Shown one piece after another: positions 1-8,641 of a stretch of 12,570 bases of DNA (its first letter is position 1; the number at the start of each line of letters is the position of its first letter). The stretch is from Smittium culicis. Its lineage: Eukaryota; Kickxellomycota; Harpellomycetes; Harpellales; Legeriomycetaceae. The notes below the pieces were generated by a model, which made no database searches, was not told the origin of the DNA, and saw only the letters and a list, made by a program, of their open reading frames with translations. The position numbers and the translations under genes were made by a program. Location: contig LSSN01005251.1 of NCBI GenBank assembly GCA_001970855.1, positions 1 through 12,570 on the forward strand, read 5' to 3'.

Positions 1-914
1 ATAGATATTAAAGAATAATTATGGAATACTAAATTCTACATTTCATTCTTGATGCATTATTTCAAAAGCTATTAAGATACCTCAGCTAATGAGTGGATAT
101 GGAATAAGTACAAATTTGAAATTTCTATTATCAAATTTTAATTCTTTTTGTATTCGATATTTTGAATAAATAAAGTTAGTAAAAAATATTTTTTATTTTA
201 TTGAGTTTTCTTTTTTACCATAATTTAATTTCAAATATTACTGACAATTATAAGATAATGTTTTTAAAAAAAAATCTCTAGAAAATAAAAATATAGAATT
301 AGAATTTAAAGAAAATTATTTGAATGCGCTCTATTAAAATATATAAGGAAATTATTATGAAAACTTCTGGTTGAAACTCAAGCGAGTACTAATTTTTAAA
401 TCTTGGTTCTCTTAATAAAAATAAAAATAATAAGTATGGTTGAAACCTATTATAATTTAATTAAATTTAACCTGTTGGATTTTCAAATATTATCTACAAA
501 ATCCTAGATATCCGCTCATTATAAAACCTAAATTTCTAGCAAGAATTGTAAAAATCCTCAATAAATCAAATTTAAATTGTAATAATTAAGCATAAAGTAA
601 TATAACAACAATTAATAGAATACTAGATTGAAAAGTCCAAGCATAGCAAGAAAATAAATCTATAAAAGCCATACTTTTTTGTATACTAGAGGAAAAGAAA
701 CATATTTTAAAACAAATGAATTCATTAACAATTCAATATCTAGTCAGTAATTATCTATTTTTTCAAGTTATATTAAGTCTCTTTAGCAAAACTAATAAAT
801 TATATGAATATTAATAAAAACTCAATCTGTCTTTATCTTATTTCATATTTTTTTTTTAGCCCAAATCAACTCTATTTATCAAGACTCATGCAAAAATATT
901 ATAAATTAAATTAA
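1..914. other. AT-rich stretch with no supported gene
   Basis: Only short open frames occur on either strand, and no tRNA, rRNA or repeat family is seen. A weak inverted repeat, GGATTTT/AAAATCC, lies at about 478-506. A few short peptide-like frames (for example near 80-150) are no better than chance. Confidence 0.6.
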
Positions 915-1184
915 AAAATATTTCTATTTTATCGCACAAGAAATCAACAAAAAGAGCTTTCTGATTCTTCCAAAGTATTCGAAGAGACTGATGATTCCAA
1001 GGAGCGTATTTTTTTACGTAAAAAGCCGTATCTTAAACATGAGAACCAATCATTAATTAGTAAACTAATTAATCCGGGTAATAAATATTTGATCCGAAAT
1101 GATAAATAATTAATAGTGGTGAAAAATAATGGTATTATAAATAAAGATGCTTCGCTGTTGTCTAAAAAAGTGTATTGGTTTTAG
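915..1184 (+). pseudogene. Possible coding relic, unknown family
   Basis: One + frame is open from 915 to a TAA at 1107-1109 (64 codons) and then continues in the same frame to a TAG at 1182-1184, so a single stop interrupts about 89 codons. The middle of the frame has a mixed, charged composition (for example KELSDSSKVFEETDDSKER, 951-1007) unlike the Phe/Ile/Tyr/Asn strings that random AT-rich DNA gives. There is no ATG at its beginning, so it would be an internal exon or a truncated copy. I do not recognise the family. Open frames of 50-60 codons are expected by chance here, so the amino-acid mix is the only real support. Confidence 0.25.
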
Positions 1185-1386
1185 TTAAAATGATGCTGCT
1201 ATAGAAATTATAAAAAATTATGAATAATTATTAATTTTTCAAAATGAAAAAAATTTCATTAGTTAAAGAATATATTTTTATAACAGCTATAATTTTGATG
1301 CGTAATTAATATGGAATCAGTAATCCTAAAAAGTTAGGGCTATAATCCATTTTATTCAAAATTTTATATTTTAAAATTATAATTCC

Positions 1387-1441
1387 CTTGAACCAATGCC
1401 CAGTGGATACGGAGCTGCTAGAGCAGCAGAGGGGAATCGGA
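1387..1441 (+). repeat. 55-bp segment resembling 8554-8608
   Basis: This segment begins CTTGAACCAATGCCCAGTGG and ends GGGGAATCGGA, followed by an A-rich then T-rich run. The segment at 8554-8608 begins CTTGAACCGATGTCCAAGGG and ends TAGGAATTGGA, also followed by A/T runs. Both are 55 bases. The first 20 bases match at 15 positions and the last nine at eight, while the middle does not align. The middle here contains a hairpin, GCTGC-TAGA-GCAGC. The two may share an origin, for example as the tail of a dispersed element, but two short matches do not prove it. Confidence 0.4.
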
Positions 1442-1721
1442 TGAAAAAGAAAATATTTTTTTTATTATTATTTGACAATTTTATTATATTAATTTTTAAA
1501 ATTATTATTAAAATCTCGAATAAATTTCCTAACTAAAAAAAAAATATTATAATTATAATTTATTTATTTTGATTATACCAGCAACCCAAGTATCATTAAT
1601 TTTATACGAAAATAAATAAAAAATATTTGTGTAAAAAAAATACTATACTATAAAACCGTCGAGTTTTTTTATTGAAATATAGTTAAGGTACTAGCATGTA
1701 AAGGGAATCAAAATCGCTTTG

Positions 1722-2027
1722 ATGACCCAAATTTATTATTTCGTTTATTTTTACTCAAAAATGTCAAAATTACAGGCCCTATGCACTATTGACATGTCTC
1801 CAAAAAAAATTTACCAATCCCCCAGTATTTCAAAGTACCGATTAGAATGCGCTTTTGATTTGCTATTTATTATTTATCACATGATTTATCCTATTTTTAT
1901 ATACTTATTTTTCTATCACTGCTTTTTCTCCGGTTATCCCAAAAACACAAGACAAACTGTACTTTTGGTAAGTCGTTTATATATCATATATTTTATTTTT
2001 CACAAAAGTATTATCGGTTTTTTTTAA
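1722..2027 (+). CDS. Doubtful 101-codon hydrophobic open frame
   Basis: An ATG-to-TAA frame of 101 residues. Residues 1-50 are mixed and include SPKKIYQSPSISKYRLECAF. Residues 50-70 and 82-101 are dominated by Phe, Ile, Leu and Tyr and would look like membrane segments. The surrounding + strand is T-rich, which removes stops from this strand and produces Phe/Ile/Leu-rich frames without selection. There is no recognisable motif, no convincing promoter and no neighbouring gene to give context. I list it because it is the longest ATG-started frame outside the phosphopentomutase gene, and I consider it more likely spurious than real. Confidence 0.15.
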   Translation: MTQIYYFVYFYSKMSKLQALCTIDMSPKKIYQSPSISKYRLECAFDLLFIIYHMIYPIFIYLFFYHCFFSGYPKNTRQTVLLVSRLYIIYFIFHKSIIGFF

Positions 2028-2525
2028 GGGTATTTAAATGTCACCCATTTTGTCTTTATCTAAGGACATAGTTCATCACGGTTTTTACTTCTTTTTTTTT
2101 TTGAAATATCTCTTTTTTTGTTCTTCTTTATTGCTATATTTTTTAATCATTAAATAGATAAACCTACTATAAAATTAAATACAACTCCGAGTTAATCCAA
2201 TTTATTGGTTCGAATTATTGTTAAATTATTATTTTTTGACAATAATATAGCTGAAGAGTTAAGTTATTTAACACCAAAAAGTGAGCTAAATTTATTTCCC
2301 AATAAAATTTTGCAGTTGCTATGTGCTATCATTTTATTTTATTGTTTATTTTATATAATGAAATTTTTTTAACAAAAATGAAATTTATGACAAATACATA
2401 TTTCAATATCGTACTAATTAGATTTTTAAACCCACATCGCAGCAGCCAGTTTCTTTTTTTGTATCCCGATCCCAGGGTCGAAAAAAAACCGTAAGCTATT
2501 TAATCTAACCCAAGATTTTCTGTTT
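2028..2525. other. T-rich stretch with no supported gene
   Basis: This stretch has long T runs on the + strand and no coding frame of note. A patch of higher G+C at about 2430-2490 (CGCAGCAGCC; ATCCCGATCCCAGGGTCG) is unexplained. A GGTTCGAATTA motif at 2207-2217 resembles a polymerase III B box but has no tRNA-like fold around it. Confidence 0.5.
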
Positions 2526-3839
2526 TTATTCGATAAATTGTTCTAATAGTGTTTTATTTTGTTTTCGCAGTCCATTTTCCATCTTATGAACATATCTGTA
2601 TGATTTAGACGAAAATTCGATAGAGTTAGCTATGTCCTGGGTCAATAAATGTTCCAGATGCCAGTGTAATGTATGGTTTTAATATTTGGTATAGACGTAT
2701 TAAATTTATCTAGTTGGTTTACGACGTCTATTTAATCAATTTCACCTTGAATTGAATTGATGCTCTTTTTTTTTTTTTTTTAGAATTACTATTATTAATT
2801 TCGAATGGTTATTTATTCGAGGGCAGCTAAAAAATATATGCTTAATAACTCTACTATCATTCATATGAGGTACAATTAAATTAAAAGAGAAAATATTTTT
2901 CGAATTTGAACACCATTTTTTACTTCCTTTCCAGTAATGATTCCTCCATGATCAATTTTTTACAGAAGGCTTACTACTTCAGGCTGTAAATTTATCTTGG
3001 TGTCTTCCCATTTGAAATTTGGTAATTCGTGATAATTATCTATAACCTAGCTTTTTCGAATTAATACATATAACTTTATTCCTAAATCTTTATTCAATAA
3101 AGAATATTTTATTGTATTTATGATTAAAGTCAAATAAGCTATATAACTCGAAAGTGATGTTTTTGAAAGCGAGAACAACATAGGAAACTATTTATTTAAA
3201 CATGCTAAACTTCGAGTTTTCTATTTCAGTTGTTTGTAGTTTTTTTGATTTTTTGATTTGTATTTATGGCTATTGTTTTATTATCATAACTCTGGCGTGC
3301 CTGAGATATTTGATTCTGCTTTTTTTTTGTCTCCAAAGCGTTCACTAATATTTTAAAGGAATTTAATTTTTACTTTGGCTTGATAACCATCTTTTTTTTT
3401 TATGAGCCACTTTAGCCTACATTTTCTTATTCAATTTTTATAACCTTTATTTTTAAAATCATACACTATTCTTTTTTTAATATTTGATTTAAGCCTTAAT
3501 AATAAAACTTATGCACATATACCAATTTGATACGTGTTAATTTCTATGCTTTTAATCTTATTTTACATGCGTTAGCTCTCCCTCATGTGCCAATTTCAGC
3601 AGTTTGAATTTAAATGATATACATAGAGTTATGTTGAAGGATAAAATATTTTAAGATAATTTTCCAAACTAAAAATGTAAGATAGAAAACTCGAGAGCAG
3701 GAAGAATCTTGCTGTAGTGACAAATTTTTTTAAAAAAAATAGCTTCAATTTGAATGCAATCTCTTTCAAGGCTATACGCTATAAAAAGTGCAAATCCATA
3801 ATTTAATTTTAATTTTTGTGATAGTTTTCTAATTAGATA
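2526..3839 (-). pseudogene. Possible decayed minus-strand gene, several broken frames
   Basis: Reading the - strand from 3839 down gives successive coding-like segments in changing frames: 3839-3669 (56 codons, including FALFIAYSLERDCIQIEAIF), 3369-3226 (47 codons, including NALETKKKQNQISQARQSYD), 3191-3090 (33 codons), 3046-2876 (28 codons ending LQPEVVSLL, one TAA, then 27 codons including GGIITGKEVKNGVQIRK), and 2678-2526 (50 codons, including HLEHLLTQDIANSIEFSSKS, ending in TAA). The + strand is T-rich through this stretch, so the - strand is A-rich, as coding strands tend to be in AT-rich genomes, and 2540-2680 is less AT-rich than its surroundings. No family is recognised. Each segment alone could be chance; their run on one strand is the argument. 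Some gaps could also be introns. Confidence 0.3.
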
Positions 3840-3882
3840 TTAATTACCAACAAGTAAGATAAGTATATTATATTTTAATTAA

Positions 3883-4079
3883 TTAACTCTTTCACGGGTG
3901 ATAGACTGTTTTTGATCTACAAAATATAGTCAACTATGTTCATTAATAATAATTTAATTCAGAGACCTTATGAATAGTTGGTATATTATAGAATATCAAC
4001 AAATAAAAATTTTATTTATAAATAATAAACGAATCAATAAATTCGTATTTTTTAAGAGTGTTGGGCGGGAAAGGGCTAA
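3883..4079 (+). mobile_element. piggyBac-type MITE, copy 1
   Basis: This 197-bp non-coding element is bounded by TTAA (3883-3886) and CTAA (4076-4079), with ends CTCTTTCACGGG and, read inward from the right, CCCTTTCCCGCCC. It shares ordered landmarks with the other three copies: GATAGACTG, TTGATCTAC, AATATAGTCAACT, AATAATAATTTAATTC, a TTATAGAATA block, AATTCG, and AGAGTGTTGGG near the right end. TTAA targets with CCC-starting ends are characteristic of the piggyBac superfamily. There is no transposase, so it would depend on one encoded elsewhere. Superfamily assignment is inferred from the ends only. Confidence 0.75.
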
Positions 4080-4236
4080 GCTGATATTTTAATGTTTGAT
4101 TTAGGAAGCTAAAAAGGATAATAGCATCTGAAAACGTAAATTGATTTAATTAGGGTACTTTCTGATACTAAATTTATAAACTAATTATTTATATGCTATT
4201 TAGAATATAGATCATATATGAAATCTGTGAGGGTAA

Positions 4237-4426
4237 TTCACCCTTTCTCGTTCAACATTCTTTGAAAAAGTGAATATATAGATTCATTTATGTGTAAACT
4301 CATTACTTGCTGTTATTCTACAAGATTCCAGTATATGAATGGATCTCGGATTTAAATTATTTGAATTGAATCCTGTTGGTTATTTTTTGTAGATCATTAA
4401 CAGTCTACTGCGCGATAAAGTGCTAC
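4237..4426 (-). mobile_element. piggyBac-type MITE, copy 2 (inverted)
   Basis: This copy of about 190 bp runs opposite to its neighbours. The left end TTCA-CCCTTTCTCG (from 4237) followed by TTCAACATTCTTTGAAAAA corresponds to the reverse complement of the right end of copy 1. The right part, TTTTGTAGATCATTAACAGTCTA (4386-4407, up to one base), matches the reverse complement of the left end of copy 1 at nearly every base. The flanks TTCA and CTAC are decayed from TTAA, and the right end GCGATAAAGTG is also eroded. It looks older or more mutated than copies 1 and 3. Confidence 0.65.
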
Positions 4427-4520
4427 TGTAGTTGAAAAGTATATAATTGCTCTTTATTGAAATGTAAATTTCAATGAAGCAAAAGAATAGGTGGGATGGC
4501 AAGTCTGAGCGAGAAGCGAA

Positions 4521-4717
4521 TTAACCCATTCACGGGCGATAGAATAAATTTGATCTATCAAATATAGCCAACTGCGTTTGATAATAATAATTTGATTCTG
4601 AGGCAAGTATATTTATTCGCTTGTTATAGAATAGCAGCAAATAATATAACTGATTTTAAATTTCTGGCGAATCATTAAATTCGCTATTTTCAAGAGTGTT
4701 GGGATGGAAAGGGTAAT
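4521..4717 (+). mobile_element. piggyBac-type MITE, copy 3
   Basis: This 197-bp element has the same length as copy 1. It begins TTAA-CCCATTCACGGGCGATAGA and ends GTGTTGGGATGGAAAGGG followed by TAAT (4714-4717), a one-base slip from TTAA. Internal landmarks match copy 1 in order: TTGATCTA, AATATAGCCAACT, AATAATAATTTGATTC, GTTATAGAATAGCAGCAAA, and AAATTCG. It sits about 95 bases beyond the inverted copy. Confidence 0.75.
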
Positions 4718-5345
4718 GAGTTTATAGACACTGGAATTTTTAATAAATTTTTTTTTTAAATCTCTGAATTTTGTTGGTACGGTGGAGTTTTTAATCCTTT
4801 ATGATTATAGTACTCTTAAACCTGTTAACAAATCATACTAGGCTTGATAATGTAAGATGATTATTTGTTGGATATATTACAATCATAGCCAATAAAGTAA
4901 GACAATCATATACTAATTAATCGAATCTTCATATGGTTGGTTAATTTTGTCAGTCCAAATAACCTCCCAAACCGCAAAGTGAGGTTCAATAAATTTTCTA
5001 ATAAATTATTGTGATGGCATTTGATACCGCCGCTGGGTAATAGTAAAATGAAATAATTAATGTATGATAAATTGTAATAAATAGTAATTAAATATAAATA
5101 AATAAATAATTAATTAAGGTATGAAACAGTGTAGTCAATAGAAATGAATAATAAATAAATAGCCAAACCTATTCAATCACATGTAGAATTAAATTAGAAA
5201 AGAGATAAATTCATGGGAAGAAAAAGTAACAGAATTAGTCACCGGAATAAGAAAATCGGTGATTATATTGATTTGCTTTTATCGAAAACAGACCACAAAA
5301 CCCGAAAATAGCTTGTATATTGAAGTAAATTAAACAAAAAAATGC
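4718..5345. other. AT-rich stretch upstream of the phosphopentomutase promoter
   Basis: No gene is visible. It contains low-complexity AAATAAAT-type sequence at about 5090-5160 and a slightly more G+C patch at 5020-5040 (TACCGCCGCTGGG). No further copy of the MITE family was found here. Confidence 0.5.
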
Positions 5346-5490
5346 AATTGGCCTTTGATTCGGAAAATGATAATTGGTATAAATCAGCCAATAGAAAAAT
5401 TGTAATTATAATTATAGCCAGTTTGAGAGAATGATACGTGAAACAATAATATAGCTAGCATTTATCAGGGGAAAAAAAAAGTATAAATAG
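5346..5490 (+). promoter_or_regulatory. Putative promoter of the phosphopentomutase gene
   Basis: A TATAAATA box (5482-5489) lies 176 bases before the ATG. Three CCAAT-type motifs precede it, two inverted (ATTGG at 5347-5351 and 5373-5377) and one direct (CCAAT at 5388-5392). No other ATG lies between the TATA box and the chosen start codon, so a transcript starting just downstream would have a clean leader. The motifs are short and could occur by chance in this composition. Their order and placement are the argument. Confidence 0.4.
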
Positions 5491-5664
5491 GATAATCAAT
5501 TCGTTAATTAGAGCAGCTTTGAGTATATCTTGCTAGAACCTTTAACCGAGCGCATCCTTACATTTTAACATAAGAGATATACAATTTATTTCCACAATAT
5601 AGCATATATTTTCCCTGAATTCAAGCAAATATATATCCAAGCCTAAGCCTTTTTAATAAAAATA

Positions 5665-7769
5665 ATGTCAAATTCTCCATCTATCTATGAGCTAGCTGAT
5701 AAATGGCTCTCACTTGATAAGGTTAGAGTCTTTACTCTTCTTCTATCCATTTTCAATCCCATATTCACATTCTTAATTATTTTATTAGAATTATTCTCTG
5801 AACTTTTCTCTCGTTTACCTCATTAAATATTTATTTTTATCTCTTCTAACTTTAGGATCCAAAAACCAGGAATCAAATTCTCGAATTAAAAGAAAAAAAT
5901 GACACTACTACTCTCGAGGCTTTATTGAGAAAACCAATTGAGTTTGGAACTGCTGGTTTGAGAGCTAGAATGGAGGCTGGTTTTTCAAGAATGAACTGCG
6001 TCACAGTTATCCAGGCTTCTCAAGTAATTCTTCGCATAATCCTAAGATTTAATTCTCAACTTAACGTCGATATTTTTTTTTAATTTAAACAATATATACT
6101 TTTTACTCGTTAGGGATTTGCTGAATATGTAAAAAATGTAATCCCAGAAAGTACATCACGGGGTGTTGTAATAGGCTATGATCATCGTCACAATTCTGAG
6201 ACTTTTGCTAGGTTGTCTGCTGCTGTATTCCTTGAGCAAGGGTTTTCTGTATATTTCCTTGATGGGCTTTCAGCCACTCCAATGGTACCCTTCACTGTTA
6301 AAAGAATGAAGGCAGCTTGTGGTATTATGATCACTGCTTCACATAACCCTAAAGATGATAATGGATACAAGGTTTATTGGGAAAATGGTGCCCAAATAAT
6401 CCCACCTCATGATGCTGGAATTGCTAAATGTATCAGAAATAATGATAGTATTTCTGTTTGGGATTCCGATGCCTATAAATCCCACGCCAATGTAATCTCT
6501 ATTAAAGATAAGTTAGTCGATGAGTACCTTGAGTCAGCGAAATCCTTAATTTTAGATAGCGAACTAAACAAAGATGTGAACATAAACTATGTTTACACAG
6601 CTATGCATGGTGTTGGCGCGTACTTCTGCAAAAGAATCCTTGAGACTTTAGCTATAAAGCCATATATCGCTGTTGAGGACCAAATAGAACCAAACCCTGA
6701 TTTCCCAACTGTCAAGTTTCCAAATCCTGAAGAGAAAGGTGCTCTTGATATGTCAAAAAGAGTGGCTGACGAGAACAACGCAACAATTGTACTTGCAAGC
6801 GATCCAGATGCTGATAGATTTGCCGCTGCCGAAAAGCAAAACGACGGATCATGGTTCGTTTTCAGCGGTGACCAGCTTGGTATACTTCTAGCCCATTTTG
6901 CACTAATTTTGGCAAAGTCAAAGAACATAGATGTTAGTAAAATTGCTATGGCTAACAGTACCGTTTCATCCAAAATGCTCAGATCTATGTCTAGAGTTGA
7001 AGGCTTCAGATATGAAGACACATTAACTGGGTTTAAATGGATGTCTAATGAGTTGATTTCTATGCGTGACAATGAAGGCTTAATTCCAGTCTTTGCTTAT
7101 GAAGAAGCTATTGGCTTTTTACTTAACCCAGAAGTTTTGGATAAAGATGGAATTACAGCAATGGCGTCTTTTGTTCAATTGGCTAATCAACTAAATCACA
7201 AGGGAATGAAAGTCAAAGAGTTTTTAGATACTCTCTATGATAAATATGGCTACTTTGCTTCAGATAACTACTACTATATCTGTAATGATGTCCCATTAAT
7301 CAACAAGATTTTCGACAAAATTAGATACGGTGATGAATCAACTGAAAAGGCCGGCGAATCCGAAGGCAGAACTAATTTCTTCATCGAATCAACAGGAAAA
7401 ACTCTTCGATATCCTTTACACCTAGGAAAGTCTCCAATAACTTACATCCGTGATTTGACTGTAGGGTTTGAAATTTCAGGAATGGATAAAGTAGTTTCAG
7501 GTTCATCGGCTTCACAAATAATAAACGTTGCTAAAGGTCAATATTATCCTAAATTTATGGTTTCACCAAGCTCACAAATGATTACATTTGAAACAGCTAA
7601 TGGAGGCATTATCACTCTTAGAACCAGTGGCACTGAACCAAAAATCAAGTACTATATTGAAATTTCTGGAAGCAACAGCGATAGAGAAGCAGTTGCCAGG
7701 GATTTGAAGAATCTTGTCACAAGTGTTGGCGAAGATCTCATAAAAGCAAAAGAAAACGGATTAATCTAA
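5665..7769 (+). CDS. PRM15: Phosphopentomutase (PGM2/Prm15 type), three exons
   Basis: Spliced from 5665-5721, 5856-6023 and 6114-7769, giving 626 aa, the usual length for this family (about 610-625 aa). It belongs to the alpha-D-phosphohexomutase superfamily. By homology it interconverts ribose-1-phosphate (and deoxyribose-1-phosphate) with the 5-phosphate in the cytosol, linking nucleoside salvage to the pentose phosphate pathway; some activity on glucose-1-phosphate is usual. Visible motifs are FGTAGLRA (residues 49-56), GYDHRHNS (96-103), the catalytic phosphoserine loop TASHNP (Ser151), the metal loop DPDADR (Asp305, 307, 309), TLTGFKW (378-384), the sugar-binding loop EEAIG (405-409) and the C-terminal phosphate-binding RTSGTEPK (from 578). 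EEAIG, rather than the GEESFG of glucose-type mutases, and the TASHNPKDDNGYKVYW block argue for the PGM2/Prm15 subfamily. The start is the first ATG after the TATA-like box and has A at -3. All key residues are present, so it is probably functional. The neighbouring sequence contains only repeats and possible relics. Confidence 0.96.
5722..5855 (+). other. Intron 1 of the phosphopentomutase gene
   Basis: This is a 134-nt phase-0 intron between Lys19 and Asp20. It starts GTTAGA and ends CTTCTAACTTTAG. Its length is not a multiple of three and it carries an in-frame TAA at 5824-5826, so it must be removed to join the N-terminal helix to the FGTAGLRA exon. A CTAAC branch-like motif (5846-5850) lies only six bases before the 3' splice site, an unusually short distance if it is the real branch point. 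Confidence 0.88.
6024..6113 (+). other. Intron 2 of the phosphopentomutase gene
   Basis: This is a 90-nt phase-0 intron between Gln75 and Gly76. It starts GTAATT and ends ACTCGTTAG after a T-rich tract. The length is a multiple of three, but an in-frame TAA at 6081-6083 means a retained copy would stop translation soon after the first active-site motif. Removing it restores QASQ-GFAEYV, which matches the family's spacing between FGTAGLRA and the next beta strand. Confidence 0.9.
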
Positions 7770-7815
7770 TTTCCGCAAGATCCATTTTAATATTATCACT
7801 TTCTAGTACTTATAA

Positions 7816-7821
7816 AATAAA
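7816..7821 (+). terminator. Putative poly(A) signal AATAAA
   Basis: AATAAA lies 47 bases after the phosphopentomutase stop codon and is followed by an A-rich stretch. This is the usual place for a 3' end signal. AATAAA is common in AT-rich DNA, so the position carries most of the weight. Confidence 0.4.
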
Positions 7822-7969
7822 ATTAAAAAATACCAAATACAATTAAATGGGTTTTTATCAATTGTTTGAAGTTATACACCTTACATTCTTTTTGCGCTTA
7901 ATAATAAATATCCAAACTAAAACAATTCAACATGTTCCTTAATTATTATAAACATTGCCCATTATCAGT

Positions 7970-8160
7970 ATAACCCTTTCATGATGTAGATTATCTATGG
8001 TATAATAAACATAACCAAAAAACTCACTAAATAAGGTTTAATTCTGATACATTAATAAACATAGGATTGTTATAGAACAGCAAATAATGATTTTGCTTTA
8101 AAATAACAAACTATTCAATAAATTTTCTGATTTAAAGTGCACTGGATGGTAAAGGATTTA
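7970..8160 (+). mobile_element. piggyBac-type MITE, copy 4
   Basis: This copy of about 191 bp lies 200 bases past the phosphopentomutase stop. It begins (A)TAA-CCCTTTCATG and ends CTGGATGGTAAAGGA followed by TTTA. It keeps GATTATCTATGGTATAAT, GGTTTAATTCTGA, GTTATAGAACAGCAAATAA, TCAATAAATT and AGTGCACTGGATGG in the order seen in copy 3. Its left inner part is the most diverged. It is close enough to the gene that it might contribute to the transcript's 3' region, but nothing shows that it does. Confidence 0.65.
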
Positions 8161-8354
8161 GAATATTTTTTCATTGGCATCAGATTATTTTCGAACCATA
8201 AAATTCATCAAACTAAGATTCACGTATTTACTTAATTTTCGAGTTGTTTCTATCTCTCATACAAAATAAATTTTTATTTTTTAAATTTGCTATTAAAGTC
8301 ATACGCTTAGGCAGCATTGAGTGGACTTTAAGAACAAATAATAACTTTTTTATT

Positions 8355-8558
8355 ATGAATTATTCCCCTAAATCTGACCCAGCTCAAACGGAGCAGGTCG
8401 ACAAACTCCTTGAGGGTGAGCCTAAGAAATTTATATGCCAGCTTCGCTCTGGTAGCGCCTACCAAACTATTGAGTTGGCATTAGCAAAGTCTTTGGACGG
8501 AATTTGCGCTACCCGTTTTTTAATTTTGAAAGTATTAACGAATCATCTACCCACTTGA
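8355..8558 (+). CDS. Short hypothetical protein or exon in a GC-rich patch; possibly a relic
   Basis: An ATG frame of 67 codons, ending TGA at 8556-8558, lies in a patch (about 8368-8520) that is close to half G+C, far above its surroundings. The product begins MNYSPKSDPAQTEQVDKLL and continues with a charged, then mixed hydrophobic segment (residues 20-60 include KKFICQLRSG and ELALAKSLDG). I do not recognise the family. The same frame continues past the TGA as a protein-like stretch until a TAG at 8592-8594, which suggests a disabled longer gene. Alternatively, a GTATTAAC donor after RFLILK (about 8530) could splice to TTTATTTTAG ending at 8641, giving about 69 aa. The G+C contrast suggests coding origin, possibly from an inserted retroelement. 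Confidence 0.35.
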   Translation: MNYSPKSDPAQTEQVDKLLEGEPKKFICQLRSGSAYQTIELALAKSLDGICATRFLILKVLTNHLPT

Positions 8559-8641
8559 ACCGATGTCCAAGGGTATGAAGGTACTATCTTGGATGAATAG
8601 GAATTGGAAAAATTTTTTTTGAAAAAAATTATTTATTTTAG

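Noticed and set aside
915..1184. Alternative genetic code (TAA/TAG read as Gln) to join broken frames
   Set aside because: The phosphopentomutase gene uses CAA/CAG for Gln, has no internal TAA/TAG in its exons and ends at TAA exactly where the family ends, so the standard code fits.
2207..2217. GGTTCGAATTA resembling the B box of a tRNA or SINE
   Set aside because: No A box, cloverleaf or T-stem pairing can be formed around it.
4714..4717. MITE copies considered as Tc1/mariner type (TA target)
   Set aside because: The TTAA flanks and CCC-starting ends recur on several copies and fit piggyBac better; a bare TA is compatible with almost any AT-rich site.
6188..6370. 60-codon minus-strand open frame
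   Set aside because: It is also antisense to exon 3, across the catalytic serine region, and shows no independent support.
6593..7072. 159-codon minus-strand open frame
   Set aside because: It lies wholly inside exon 3 of the phosphopentomutase gene on the opposite strand and has no motif; it is a shadow of the real gene.
8609..8633. Inverted repeat of T and A runs considered as a terminator hairpin
   Set aside because: It is simple A/T homopolymer pairing, common throughout the window, with no gene end attached.
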